A DNA stretch of 58,701 bases from Halobacillus massiliensis (GTDB lineage: Bacteria; Bacillota; Bacilli; Bacillales; Halobacillaceae): positions 2,974,772 through 3,033,472 of the forward strand of contig NZ_LT800499.1 of assembly GCF_900166625.1 (NCBI RefSeq). The letters run 5' to 3'. A program made the position numbers and the translations under genes. Shown one piece after another: positions 51,162 to 58,701 of the stretch (the first letter of the stretch is position 1; each line of letters starts with the position of its first letter). Below the pieces are notes generated by a model. The model made no database searches, had not been told where the DNA came from, and saw nothing but the letters and a program-made list of their open reading frames with translations.

Positions 51162-52906
51162 TTTCCTGCCTCCTCTGCTTCCAGCTGCTGATGCTCGTAT
51201 TGATCTTTGTACCAGCCATTCAACTGAATTAATTCTTCATGTGTTCCTTCTTCAATTATCTGTCCCTCATCAAGAACGATAATATGATCTGCATGTTTGA
51301 CCGCTGATAATCGGTGAGCTGCTATGAAAGTAGTTTTTCCTTTTCTCTCTTTTCGCAATTGTTCTAAAATACTAGCTTCCGTTTTTCCGTCTACAGCCGA
51401 CATAGCATCATCAAGCAACAGGATTTGCGGATTCATAATAAAGGCTCTTGCTATAGCTACTCTTTGTTTTTGACCTCCTGAAAGTGTCACACCACTCTCC
51501 CCAACAAGAGTATCAAGCCCGCCTGGCAAGTTTTTAATATCATCAAGAAAACAGGACAATTCCATTACCCGGTAAATCTCTTCGTCTGATGCCGTATTTT
51601 TTCCAAACTGTATATTTTCTCTAATCGTTTTTGAAAACAAAACCTGATCTTGTGGTACATATCCGATCCAGCCTCTTGTCACATCAAGTGCCATTTCATT
51701 TAGGGGCATACCATTGATTAGTACAGTACCTTTAAAACTTGGATACTCTCTTAACAACTGTCGAAGAATTGTCGTCTTCCCAGCTCCCGTTTTCCCGACA
51801 ATTCCTATCGTCTGTCCCTGTCTGACTGTAAGGCTTATATTAACTAAGGCTTCTCCATCAGCTTCAGGGTACTTAAAAGTGACATTTTGGAACTCTATTG
51901 TTTCTGGATGCACTACAATTTTGGGCACTTTAGGTGAGACTATATCCGGCTTTTCATTCAATGTTTCATTGACACGGTCAAGAGAAGCATTCCCCCGCTG
52001 CATAACATTGATCAGTTCGCCAACCGCAAACATCGGCCATATCAGCATGCCTAAGTAAACATTAAAGGACACAAGTTCACCTAAAGTAATTACATTTTGG
52101 AAAACTAATGCCGTACCATATCCAAGTCCAATCGTATAGGAAATACCTACAAGAATTGTGATCGTCGGTTCAAACAACGCATCCACCTTAGCCACTTTAA
52201 CGTTTTTGTCGTATACATCCTGGGTCATATGGTTAAAAGTCTTCTCATCATGACTTTCCTGCACATAAGCCCTGATCACCCTTACACCTCTTACAGATTC
52301 TAAGACACTATTATTCATTTCACCGAAGGCATTCTGAGCCTCCATGAACCGGCTGTGAATAACTTTGCCGTAACGATTCATTACATATGCCATAATTGGC
52401 AGCGGCAATAAGGCGGCGATGGTAAGCTTAAAGTTGATCGTAAAACCCATCATAGCGATGATCATAATCATAAAAATTGTGGAATCCACTAAAGTTAGAA
52501 TTCCAAAGCCAGCTGTCATCGTCAGTGCCTTTAGGTCATTGGTACTTCTGGCCATTAAATCCCCTGTTTTGTTGCGGTTAAAGAACCCTGGGGTCATTTT
52601 TAAAAAATGGTTCATTAAATTTGAACGCATCCTTCTTTCAAGCGTTGCAGCCCCGCTAAATAGCGTGTAATCCCATAAGTAAGATAGAGTGTAGCTTAAG
52701 ATGATAATGCCTCCGTAAATGAGCAGAAGCTCTCCAATCCTCTCATACGTTAAGGTATTGAACTGCATCTCATCAATGGCCATTCCCACCAGCTTAGGAG
52801 GAATCAGATCTATCGCACTTACCACAATAAGAGCGGCGATAGCAAACGTGTAACTTTTTCGATATTCTTTAAAAAACCAGCTTAACTTCCATAAAACATT
52901 AAACAA
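51158..52906 (-). CDS. bmrC: BmrC, ABC multidrug exporter subunit
   Basis: A 582-aa ABC half-transporter. Walker A is GKTGAGKTT and the signature LSGGQKQR is complete. Walker B is LLLDDAMSAVDG, with Asp in place of the catalytic Glu. This degenerate site paired with the good Glu of BmrD is the known BmrCD asymmetry. It starts at TTG 52906, with GAGAGGATGATGG upstream, so translation start may be weak. Transcription passes first through a leader with two short ORFs and an attenuator. Confidence 0.93.
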   Translation of the reverse strand: MFNVLWKLSWFFKEYRKSYTFAIAALIVVSAIDLIPPKLVGMAIDEMQFNTLTYERIGELLLIYGGIIILSYTLSYLWDYTLFSGAATLERRMRSNLMNHFLKMTPGFFNRNKTGDLMARSTNDLKALTMTAGFGILTLVDSTIFMIMIIAMMGFTINFKLTIAALLPLPIMAYVMNRYGKVIHSRFMEAQNAFGEMNNSVLESVRGVRVIRAYVQESHDEKTFNHMTQDVYDKNVKVAKVDALFEPTITILVGISYTIGLGYGTALVFQNVITLGELVSFNVYLGMLIWPMFAVGELINVMQRGNASLDRVNETLNEKPDIVSPKVPKIVVHPETIEFQNVTFKYPEADGEALVNISLTVRQGQTIGIVGKTGAGKTTILRQLLREYPSFKGTVLINGMPLNEMALDVTRGWIGYVPQDQVLFSKTIRENIQFGKNTASDEEIYRVMELSCFLDDIKNLPGGLDTLVGESGVTLSGGQKQRVAIARAFIMNPQILLLDDAMSAVDGKTEASILEQLRKERKGKTTFIAAHRLSAVKHADHIIVLDEGQIIEEGTHEELIQLNGWYKDQYEHQQLEAEEAGK

Positions 52907-52937
52907 ATTCCATCATCCTCTCTACATACAAGTACAG

Positions 52938-52994
52938 CTATCCACTTTCTTTCCAGTCTTCTTCTTTTGTCCTTTTAAAAATTTCCATCATCAT
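52938..52994 (-). CDS. short leader ORF next to bmrC
   Basis: An 18-codon ORF, MMMEIFKRTKEEDWKESG, with a strong AGGAGGAGAGAAA site. Its stop is 31 nt before the bmrC start. It lies after the attenuator terminator. It could couple translation into bmrC, which has a TTG start, or encode a small peptide. That it is translated is inferred from the ribosome site. Confidence 0.6.
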   Translation of the reverse strand: MMMEIFKRTKEEDWKESG

Positions 52995-53050
52995 TTTCTC
53001 TCCTCCTGGCCAATTAATTTTATGTGAAGCGGTTTCCCGCAAAACACCAA

Positions 53051-53093
53051 AAAAGCATACGTACTCGCCGTATGCTTTAGAACACAAAGATAC
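53051..53093 (-). promoter_or_regulatory. bmrCD attenuator: terminator/antiterminator
   Basis: On the minus strand AAAGCATACG (53078-53069) pairs with CGTATGCTTT (53061-53052) around a 7-nt loop and ends in T6: a strong terminator upstream of bmrC. The left arm can instead pair with GTATCTTT (53093-53086) to form an antiterminator hairpin, with loop GTGTTCT. The two structures are mutually exclusive. Confidence 0.75.
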
Positions 53094-53135
53094 ATATAGA
53101 GTCACGAACAGACGCAACCCTTTTTTAATACACTT

Positions 53136-53201
53136 TTAACGGACTACCGGGCCACGACACACTATTAAATTGCGCTTTGGAACCATTTTAACTTTTTTCA
53201 T
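53136..53201 (-). CDS. bmrB: bmrCD leader peptide
   Basis: A 21-codon upstream ORF starting MKKVKMVPKRN and ending CRGPVVR, with AAAGGAGGTCACGACG as a near-ideal ribosome site. It begins about 25 nt after the transcription start and ends 43 nt before the antiterminator arm. This is the place of BmrB in B. subtilis, whose translation controls transcription of bmrCD by ribosome-mediated attenuation. It is much shorter than the 54-aa BmrB, so the symbol is by position, not by sequence. Confidence 0.65.
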   Translation of the reverse strand: MKKVKMVPKRNLIVCRGPVVR

Positions 53202-53232
53202 CGTCGTGACCTCCTTTGCTTAATGATTATAT

Positions 53233-53261
53233 ATTATATAGTTATCGGAAAATTTTATCAA
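53233..53261 (-). promoter_or_regulatory. sigma-A promoter of bmr leader
   Basis: TTGATA (53256-53261) and TATAAT (53233-53238) with a 17-bp spacer, read on the minus strand, near consensus. It overlaps the end region of the DUF389 gene by 13 bp distance only. Confidence 0.8.
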
Positions 53262-53273
53262 TTGTTTTTTTCT

Positions 53274-54278
53274 TCACAAATTAAATTCACCCCCGCTAAT
53301 AACAATTAATACGGCCAAAATTAAAATAATCGTAAATACAAAAATAAATGATAGTGGCCGCGAGACATTTGCTTTTTGTACTTCTTTCCAGAGTACAGGT
53401 CGAATCCCTGTCACAGAAAAAATAATGACGGCAGCCAGCAGAATTGACATGATATTAACTGTTACCAGCAAAAAAGCACCGTAGGCGAAATTCCAATCAC
53501 CGTTTCCCATAGAAAACCCTAACGCAACACTCGGGGGGAGCAGAGCTACAGCTACCATAACGCCTACCAAATTTCCGGATAAGCGATTTAAAAAAGCCAG
53601 GGAACCCGCCGCACCCGAAGCAACTCCAAGGATAATATCAGCTACTTCTACTTTTGTCCGGCTTAAATATTGGTTGGTTTCCAGTTCCATATGTGTAAAA
53701 GCAGCAAAAAATACGGAAATCATTACAACCCCTCCTACTCCCCCCAGTAAAGTTAAGGCTGATTTACTGAGCAGCTTATAATCCCCCAAGACAGAAGTAA
53801 AGGCAATAGATATTACCGGTCCAATCATAGGAGCAATAACCATAGCTCCAATAACAACAGCTTCACTATCCTTTATAAATCCGACCGTTGCGACAATAGC
53901 TGACAAAACAATTAATAAGGAATAATTCCACGTAATCCTGCTGTTTGTTTTTACTGTAGTTAATAGTTCGTGACGGCTTGCTCGTTTAACTTTAGCCGAT
54001 TCCTGTTTTTTTTCCCTTTCACTTTTAACGGATTCTTTTGAAAAATAAGCATGCACGGGAATAAGAATCGTCTCAAATCCATCGACAATATTTGAAATTT
54101 CTTCTAAATCATTTAAAATTTCTTCGACTTTATCGTTTTTAAATAATATCCTAAACAAAGTTCTTCCATCCGCTTCTTTCTCTATCCAATACGATTGAAA
54201 TGAAAAGTCTTCCAACTGTTTCTGGAATTCTTTAATGTGAGAAGGAGGGACATGTACTTCCACTAGTCGCAAGCTCAT
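53274..54278 (-). CDS. DUF389/TIGR00341 membrane protein
   Basis: A 334-aa protein with an N-terminal cytoplasmic domain (1-110, MSLRLVEVHVPPSHIKEFQK) and six or seven membrane segments in the DUF389 domain. KDSEAVVIGAMVIAPMIGPV is the family mark, and NLVGVMVAVALLPPSVALG follows. Function unknown. The start at 54278 follows GGGGGAGATTCA; a frame open upstream by 12 codons lacks a site. It lies 79 bp after gerC, on the same strand, so the two may be co-transcribed. Confidence 0.85.
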   Translation of the reverse strand: MSLRLVEVHVPPSHIKEFQKQLEDFSFQSYWIEKEADGRTLFRILFKNDKVEEILNDLEEISNIVDGFETILIPVHAYFSKESVKSEREKKQESAKVKRASRHELLTTVKTNSRITWNYSLLIVLSAIVATVGFIKDSEAVVIGAMVIAPMIGPVISIAFTSVLGDYKLLSKSALTLLGGVGGVVMISVFFAAFTHMELETNQYLSRTKVEVADIILGVASGAAGSLAFLNRLSGNLVGVMVAVALLPPSVALGFSMGNGDWNFAYGAFLLVTVNIMSILLAAVIIFSVTGIRPVLWKEVQKANVSRPLSFIFVFTIILILAVLIVISGGEFNL

Positions 54279-54357
54279 TGAATCTCCCCCATTCAAGGGT
54301 TTTACCAATAGCATGCCCTTTCATAATAGAGTAATTCTCTGTGCAGGTTAGGATTGA

Positions 54358-55446
54358 TTAATAAGAAATCCCTGTTCCGTTTAGTTCAATATCTACATCA
54401 ATGGCTATTGGAACACTTGAATATTTCCTTTCCCACTTTTTCATGTCAGACCCTTTCATCCGATTTTGATATAAGGCTCCCAGTCCTAACGGATCTGTTT
54501 CGTTCTCTTTAAATTGGGTGATAAGATGGTTCATTTTGTTTTCGAAATGTTTTTCTAGTTTTTTCTCTACATCACTAACCAGCTTAGGTGTTTTATCACT
54601 GGCAATATCAAGCCTTTTCATCTCATTAAGAAAGGCCTCCGCTTTTACGGTAACATTAAATTCCGGATTTTCCGGACTGCCATTTAATTTGTATTTAACT
54701 TTTGAATCCGTAATTATAAAACCCACTTTTCCATCTTTATAGTTAATATTTTCCCTGCCCTCTTTCACTCTTTCTCGGAGAAGTTTAAAAGTTAAAGCTT
54801 CTGATTCCGGAATAATTTGTACTAGCCTCCCCCGCTTAAGAACAGCTATGCCTGAATAAAGCACAGATCCATTCTCTTTGGAAAGATAAGGAAGAAATCC
54901 ATCAATCCCTTCTCCGTAATAGGCATAAAGGTAATTATGCAGGTTCGTTTCCGGAAAATTTCGGGTGGAGTTATTTTCGATGACTCCTTTAATATAACGA
55001 GCAGTCGTTATATTTTGACTGTATTTTTCTTCCAATATTTCTTTTGTGCTGTCCTCTGTTATGGCTAAATAGATGTTTCTACCTATACGCGGGTCTCTGC
55101 TTAATACATCCATGAATTCCCTCATATTATTTTTTTCTACCAGCTCTTTATTAAATAAAGTAACGGCTAGCTTTCCCATTGATAAAGGCTTGGACGATTC
55201 TCTCTCTATTTTTGTATCAAATTCATTTAATGAACCTGCCTCTACTGAGAGCATAACTTCTTCAATTTTGCTGCTTCCGTCCATTCCATATTGAGGTATG
55301 GCAACAGTTCCTATAATGTTTTCTTCATTCTTATAATCATAACCGGAGATCTGGACAATGGCCCGATCTTCAACACTTTTCACTTCCGTGCAGCCTGCTA
55401 ATATAATTATTGATCCTATGAAGGTTACTAATATTCGCTTATGCAT
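54358..55446 (-). CDS. GerC-type germinant receptor lipoprotein
   Basis: A 362-aa Ger(x)C lipoprotein. The signal peptide ends in IILAGC (about Cys18). VEDRAIVQISGYDYKNEENI and LSRDPRIGRNIYLAIT are family motifs. It is the C subunit of a spore germinant receptor in the inner membrane of the spore. The start at 55446 follows GGAGGAAGAAGAATC; the frame upstream overlaps gerB further without a site. It overlaps the gerB end by 8 bp. Confidence 0.9.
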   Translation of the reverse strand: MHKRILVTFIGSIIILAGCTEVKSVEDRAIVQISGYDYKNEENIIGTVAIPQYGMDGSSKIEEVMLSVEAGSLNEFDTKIERESSKPLSMGKLAVTLFNKELVEKNNMREFMDVLSRDPRIGRNIYLAITEDSTKEILEEKYSQNITTARYIKGVIENNSTRNFPETNLHNYLYAYYGEGIDGFLPYLSKENGSVLYSGIAVLKRGRLVQIIPESEALTFKLLRERVKEGRENINYKDGKVGFIITDSKVKYKLNGSPENPEFNVTVKAEAFLNEMKRLDIASDKTPKLVSDVEKKLEKHFENKMNHLITQFKENETDPLGLGALYQNRMKGSDMKKWERKYSSVPIAIDVDIELNGTGISY

Positions 55447-56557
55447 GATTCTTCTTCCTCCATTTCCCAACCGTTTTCATTAAAATAAACAATAGAGGAA
55501 TATAGAGAAGCACGTAAAATCCAATCAAATTCGCCATATCGTTCAGCTTCTCGACTCCCTGTCTGCTGTCAATAATCACTGTAAATATATAGAGGAGGAA
55601 ACAAAACAGCCAAATAAAAGCCTTCTGGCTGGATACAAACATCCTTTTAGGGATACGACTGGCTCCCCATAATGCCAGGCAAATATTTGGGACAATCACG
55701 TACACCCATAATGCAATACCAATATATTCAAATCGTTCTATGAATGGAAAATGTACAATTTTCCATAAAGAGATGGTTCCCCAAGTAACGTGTTTTAACT
55801 GCTCTTCACTATAGTAAAGAAAGGAGACAAGAGCAGTCACTAAATAAATAAGTACCGTATAAAACACCGCAAAATGAGCCCATTTTTTGGATTCGTCCGG
55901 CTTTTTGATAAACGGGTAAAATATAAAGAGCAGTTCTATTCCTAAAAAGCCTAGAATAGAGGCTTTCGCAGATTTGAGCAAATCGAGAATGCTCGCATCA
56001 ATAACTGGGTAAAGATAGTCTGTTACTCCCACCTCTATTGGGAAGAATTTCAGCAGCAGGAGAGGAAGAGTCAAAATTGTGCTTATTAAACATAAACCTG
56101 TAACGAGTCGAAAACCGCCGATGACCATATAATAAACGAGCAAAATAAAAGCAAGTGCGAAAATCTCTATTTGTATACTTGGGAATACCCACACTTGAAT
56201 AACTTCAATAAAAGTACGTAATACCGTAAGAGCGAGGAAAAGATAATACACACTAAACAACAGGCTGAAAACAGCGCCGATATATTTGCCAAAAACTATA
56301 CGGTGGACAGAAACAATGTCTCCTTCGCTATCCTGGAGAATTTGATAAATCATCCATAACATCAGATGGAGGAAAGCTCCTGCAATTAATATAGAAATCC
56401 AGGAATTGAATCCTGCATATTTTGCAATATAGCCTTCAAATCCCAGAATTCCTACTCCCACCTGCATCGAATGAATAATAAAAAACACAAACATTGGCGT
56501 AATGAGGAGCCTCTCTGATACAGGAAGTTCAGCCTTTGCACGGGAAATTTTATTCAT
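55439..56557 (-). CDS. GerB-type germination permease
   Basis: A 372-aa membrane protein with 10 hydrophobic segments, of the amino acid permease-like GerAB family (PF03845): SERLLITPMFVFFIIHSMQVGVG at the start. It is the ligand-binding B subunit of a germinant receptor. It begins inside the gerA end (overlap 8 bp), which ties the three genes into one operon. AAGAGGGATGTTG precedes the ATG. Confidence 0.92.
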   Translation of the reverse strand: MNKISRAKAELPVSERLLITPMFVFFIIHSMQVGVGILGFEGYIAKYAGFNSWISILIAGAFLHLMLWMIYQILQDSEGDIVSVHRIVFGKYIGAVFSLLFSVYYLFLALTVLRTFIEVIQVWVFPSIQIEIFALAFILLVYYMVIGGFRLVTGLCLISTILTLPLLLLKFFPIEVGVTDYLYPVIDASILDLLKSAKASILGFLGIELLFIFYPFIKKPDESKKWAHFAVFYTVLIYLVTALVSFLYYSEEQLKHVTWGTISLWKIVHFPFIERFEYIGIALWVYVIVPNICLALWGASRIPKRMFVSSQKAFIWLFCFLLYIFTVIIDSRQGVEKLNDMANLIGFYVLLYIPLLFILMKTVGKWRKKNHA

Positions 56558-58061
56558 CAACATCCCTCTTCTTTATGGCCTTATTTTGGTCAAACCGCTT
56601 AACCTGCTCAGGGCTTGTCTGAACTGGTCTTTCTGACTGTCTGCTGAAAGGAAGGCGGATAAATGCATCACGCAGATCCCTGAATCTTAAAGGATAGATC
56701 GGGGCAAAAAACGGACGTCCTAACGATTTAAGCTTTATTAAATGGCCGATGTAAAAAGCCATTACCATAGATACTCCTATTAGTCCCCATAATTGTGCCC
56801 CTACCAAATAGGGAAAGCGAATTAACCGAATCGTATTGCCAATCTGATAAACAGGCGTTGTAAAGGAAGCGAGTGCTGCAAGAGCAACAATAATAAGCAG
56901 GACGTTACTCGTAAGTCCTGCATCAACGGCAGCTGTTCCAATTACAATACCTCCTACAATACCGATGGTCTGACCAATCTTTGTAGGAAGACGGGCTCCT
57001 GCTTCTCTTAACAGTTCAATAGCTATTTCCAGAATAATTACTTCAAGAATCGGCGGAAATGGAATATCAGCCCGTGAAGCAACAATTGTTGTCATTAGTT
57101 CTTCTGGAATCATCTCATGGTGATACGTAAGAATGGCTACATAAAGCGGTGTGCTCAATACGGAAAACAAAACCGCAAAAAGGCGGATCAATCGAAAAAC
57201 AGAAGCTAAATGCCAGGGTAAAAAGTAGTCATCGGACGCTGAGAAAAATTCGACAATTGTTGTTGGACAAGTAAGAACATGGGGCGAGCCATCGACTAAG
57301 ATGCCAATCTTTCCTTCAACTAAACCTTCCACCACTCTATCCGGCCGCTCTGTGTCAAGAAACTGGGGAAAAGGAGAATGAGAATTATCTGCAATCATTT
57401 GAGTGATAAAGGAACTGTCAATGATCTGGTCATATTCGATATTATTAAGACGCTGAACCACTGTATTTACATTTTCCTGATTTGCGATTCCATCTATATA
57501 AATTATCCCTACCCTCGTTTGAGTCAGTGTACCGATCGTTAACTCTTTAACCATGAGGGATGATATTGGAAGTCTTTTTCTAATCAGACGTGTATTTTCA
57601 TTAATAGATTCTACAAAGGCTTCTTTAGGACCAACCACACTGAATTCTACTTCTGGAATAGATACATCTCTCGTTTGGTTATTGGCAGCAAAAATAATTA
57701 GAACATGGAAATTTGACTCGGAAGATTTCACCAGTACGTGGCCTGTCATTACTTTCTTTTTTATCTCCTGTACATCTTGACTAATTGTCAGCTCCTGAAC
57801 AGGTATACTTGCTTTAGCATCTGACAAGGAAGGAGAAGTGCTCATTTTAAGAATGGGCAGGATCAGCTGGTTAACGACGTGATCATCAATCAGTGTATTA
57901 AAATAAGCAATCTGGTAACCAGTACTTCCCACCTGGTAGCATTTAAAGTCACTTGATTTTTTCAAGTTTTTATATAGCTCTTCAAGGCTTTCCTCTGACT
58001 TCATTTCTGCCTTTTTTATAAATTCACTTTGTTTCTCCTTTTTTCTGTTCCTCCACATCAT
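56550..58061 (-). CDS. GerA-type spore germination protein
   Basis: A 503-aa A subunit of a germinant receptor: a soluble N-terminal part (1-240), then a membrane domain of five or six helices. VEGKIGILVDGSPHVLTCPT, FFSASDDYFLPW, VEIL-type LEVIILEIAIELLREAGARLP and GQTIGIVGGIVIG are highly conserved in GerAA/GerBA/GerKA. First gene of the operon. The start is set at ATG 58061, with GAGGAG upstream. Normally expressed in the forespore under sigma-G; no promoter was identified. Confidence 0.93.
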   Translation of the reverse strand: MMWRNRKKEKQSEFIKKAEMKSEESLEELYKNLKKSSDFKCYQVGSTGYQIAYFNTLIDDHVVNQLILPILKMSTSPSLSDAKASIPVQELTISQDVQEIKKKVMTGHVLVKSSESNFHVLIIFAANNQTRDVSIPEVEFSVVGPKEAFVESINENTRLIRKRLPISSLMVKELTIGTLTQTRVGIIYIDGIANQENVNTVVQRLNNIEYDQIIDSSFITQMIADNSHSPFPQFLDTERPDRVVEGLVEGKIGILVDGSPHVLTCPTTIVEFFSASDDYFLPWHLASVFRLIRLFAVLFSVLSTPLYVAILTYHHEMIPEELMTTIVASRADIPFPPILEVIILEIAIELLREAGARLPTKIGQTIGIVGGIVIGTAAVDAGLTSNVLLIIVALAALASFTTPVYQIGNTIRLIRFPYLVGAQLWGLIGVSMVMAFYIGHLIKLKSLGRPFFAPIYPLRFRDLRDAFIRLPFSRQSERPVQTSPEQVKRFDQNKAIKKRDVDE

Positions 58062-58165
58062 TAACACTCCTCAGCCGCTCTCTCCCTTTAGAACTTTTTC
58101 TTATTCTTGACCAGCACATTTATTTTATGCGATAGGAAATGCTATCAAAGAAAGGAGATGAACGA

Positions 58166-58351
58166 ATGTTCTACGCATATTTAACTCCATTGCTATTATT
58201 ACTTTTCTTTTTCTTATCGATATATTTTTTATTTGATGTCCTGGCTAAGATCATTTTAGTTGTCTATATTATTGTCGTTGTCTTCCTTCCTTTTGTGTTG
58301 ATCCTGAAAGAAGAAAACAGAGATTCTTCAAAACCTGGACAAAAAAATTAG
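58166..58351 (+). CDS. small two-helix membrane protein
   Basis: A 61-aa protein with two hydrophobic segments (LTPLLLLLFFFLSIYFLFDV and IILVVYIIVVVFLPFVLIL) and a charged tail. AAAGGAGATGAACGA precedes the ATG, and a hairpin terminator follows. It is divergent from gerA, 105 bp away. No family recognised. Given the neighbours it might be a spore membrane protein, but this is guesswork. Confidence 0.65.
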   Translation: MFYAYLTPLLLLLFFFLSIYFLFDVLAKIILVVYIIVVVFLPFVLILKEENRDSSKPGQKN

Positions 58352-58383
58352 AAAGCACCCAGTCAGTAGGCTGGATGCTTTTC
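58352..58383 (+). terminator. terminator of small membrane gene
   Basis: AAAGCA-C-CCAG pairs with CTGG-A-TGCTTT with one mismatch, followed by TT. Directly after the stop. Confidence 0.65.
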
Positions 58384-58487
58384 CACAAAGGGTTCACTTG
58401 CTATTACAGTGAGCTTATACTTTTCGGAACCATACCCTTGCTCTATGCTCCGATAAGGACTTCTTTCATTCACAGAAATATGAGAAT

Positions 58488-58528
58488 TCCGTTCCATTTG
58501 CCTGAATAAAGAGAAACATAAGTAACCT
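58488..58528 (-). repeat. partial tandem duplicate of repeat end
   Basis: TCCGTT-CCA-TTTGCCTGAATAAAGAG (from 58489) resembles the end of the adjacent half b copy, GCTCCGTTTGCCTGAATATAGAG (58529-58551), 42 bp further on. Confidence 0.6.
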
Positions 58529-58698
58529 GCTCCGTTTGCCTGAATATAGAGAACCGGGCCTGGGGAAAGACTCGCTTTCCATGGGCGAACGGTGAGCTTC
58601 CTCGGGCTTTTAGCCCTCCGGGATCTCACCCTGTTCTATCCTCCCATAGGAGTCTCGCCGTTTCCCCTGGCCCTTTATGTTTTTTTGAGTAACGGAAC
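58529..58698 (-). repeat. palindromic repeat element, half b (copy 3, inverted)
   Basis: A 170-bp reverse-complement copy of half b, ending AACGGAAC at 58698. The arms GGTGAG/CTCACC, the GGGCT/AGCCC tip and the GGGCC...GGCCC outer stem are all kept. The window ends 3 bp later, so a spacer and half a may lie beyond. The gap 58384-58701 has nothing else. Confidence 0.85.
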
Positions 58699-58701
58699 AT
58701 T

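Overview
The window is a stretch of chromosome from an endospore-forming, low-GC Bacillaceae. Sporulation and germination genes support this: an alpha/beta-type SASP, spoVR, a YhcN/YlaJ lipoprotein, a Gly/Pro-rich coat-like protein and a gerA-gerB-gerC germinant receptor operon. So do genes known from Bacillus subtilis (yheA-yheB, msmX, sigI-rsgI, bmrCD, dat, yhcX, yhdB). Gene content and an NhaC-type transporter would fit a halophilic genus such as Halobacillus, but the genus is an inference. I saw no rRNA, tRNA, CRISPR array, prophage or replication origin.

Layout. 0-5 kb: a degenerate 83-bp tandem repeat, yheA, yheB, a 52-aa small protein, a CsoR-family sensor lacking the copper histidine, a PucR-type regulator, an msmX-like sugar ATPase behind a candidate cre site, and a SASP. 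5-15 kb: fumC and single-gene units (zinc-dependent phospholipase C-like protein, UMF1-type MFS, NAD(P)-binding protein, VanY-like lipoprotein, IDEAL protein, WrbA-like flavoprotein, CDF cation efflux, GNAT, coat-like protein, azlCD). 15.5-20 kb: a tyrosine-type T-box before an NhaC-family transporter, a palindromic repeat island, an MBL hydrolase, and an intact IS150-like IS3 element sitting in the loop of a terminator. 20-30 kb: a BtuF-like binding protein, an alpha/beta hydrolase, a DUF2268-like protein without the metal motif, twin cold-shock genes with near-identical leaders, map, an acetyltransferase, an ABC pair, and a GT4-GT2 fusion. 30-39 kb: EamA, dipeptidase, SDR, YczE-like protein, a TAXI-TRAP operon, and a second repeat island with nested remnants. 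39-58 kb: dat, spoVR, a sporulation lipoprotein, a GNAT-nitrilase fusion, sigI-rsgI, a flavoprotein, an HtrA-like protease without PDZ, bmrCD with an elaborate leader, a DUF389 membrane protein, the gerABC operon, and a third repeat copy at the right edge.

How the parts work together. Most units are one or two genes with their own bidirectional terminators. True operons, shown by overlapping stops and starts, are azlC-azlD, the ABC pair at 25.6 kb, DUF1850-TRAP permease, sigI-rsgI, bmrC-bmrD and gerA-gerB-gerC. The most informative regulatory region is 52907-53261. It has a near-consensus promoter, a 21-codon upstream ORF with a strong ribosome binding site, a strong intrinsic terminator that can refold into an antiterminator hairpin, a second 18-codon ORF, and then bmrC. 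This is the architecture expected of ribosome-mediated attenuation of a multidrug ABC exporter. The other notable signal is a roughly 380-bp composite of two inverted, individually folded palindromic halves. It occurs twice complete and once in part, and shows a compensatory base-pair change.
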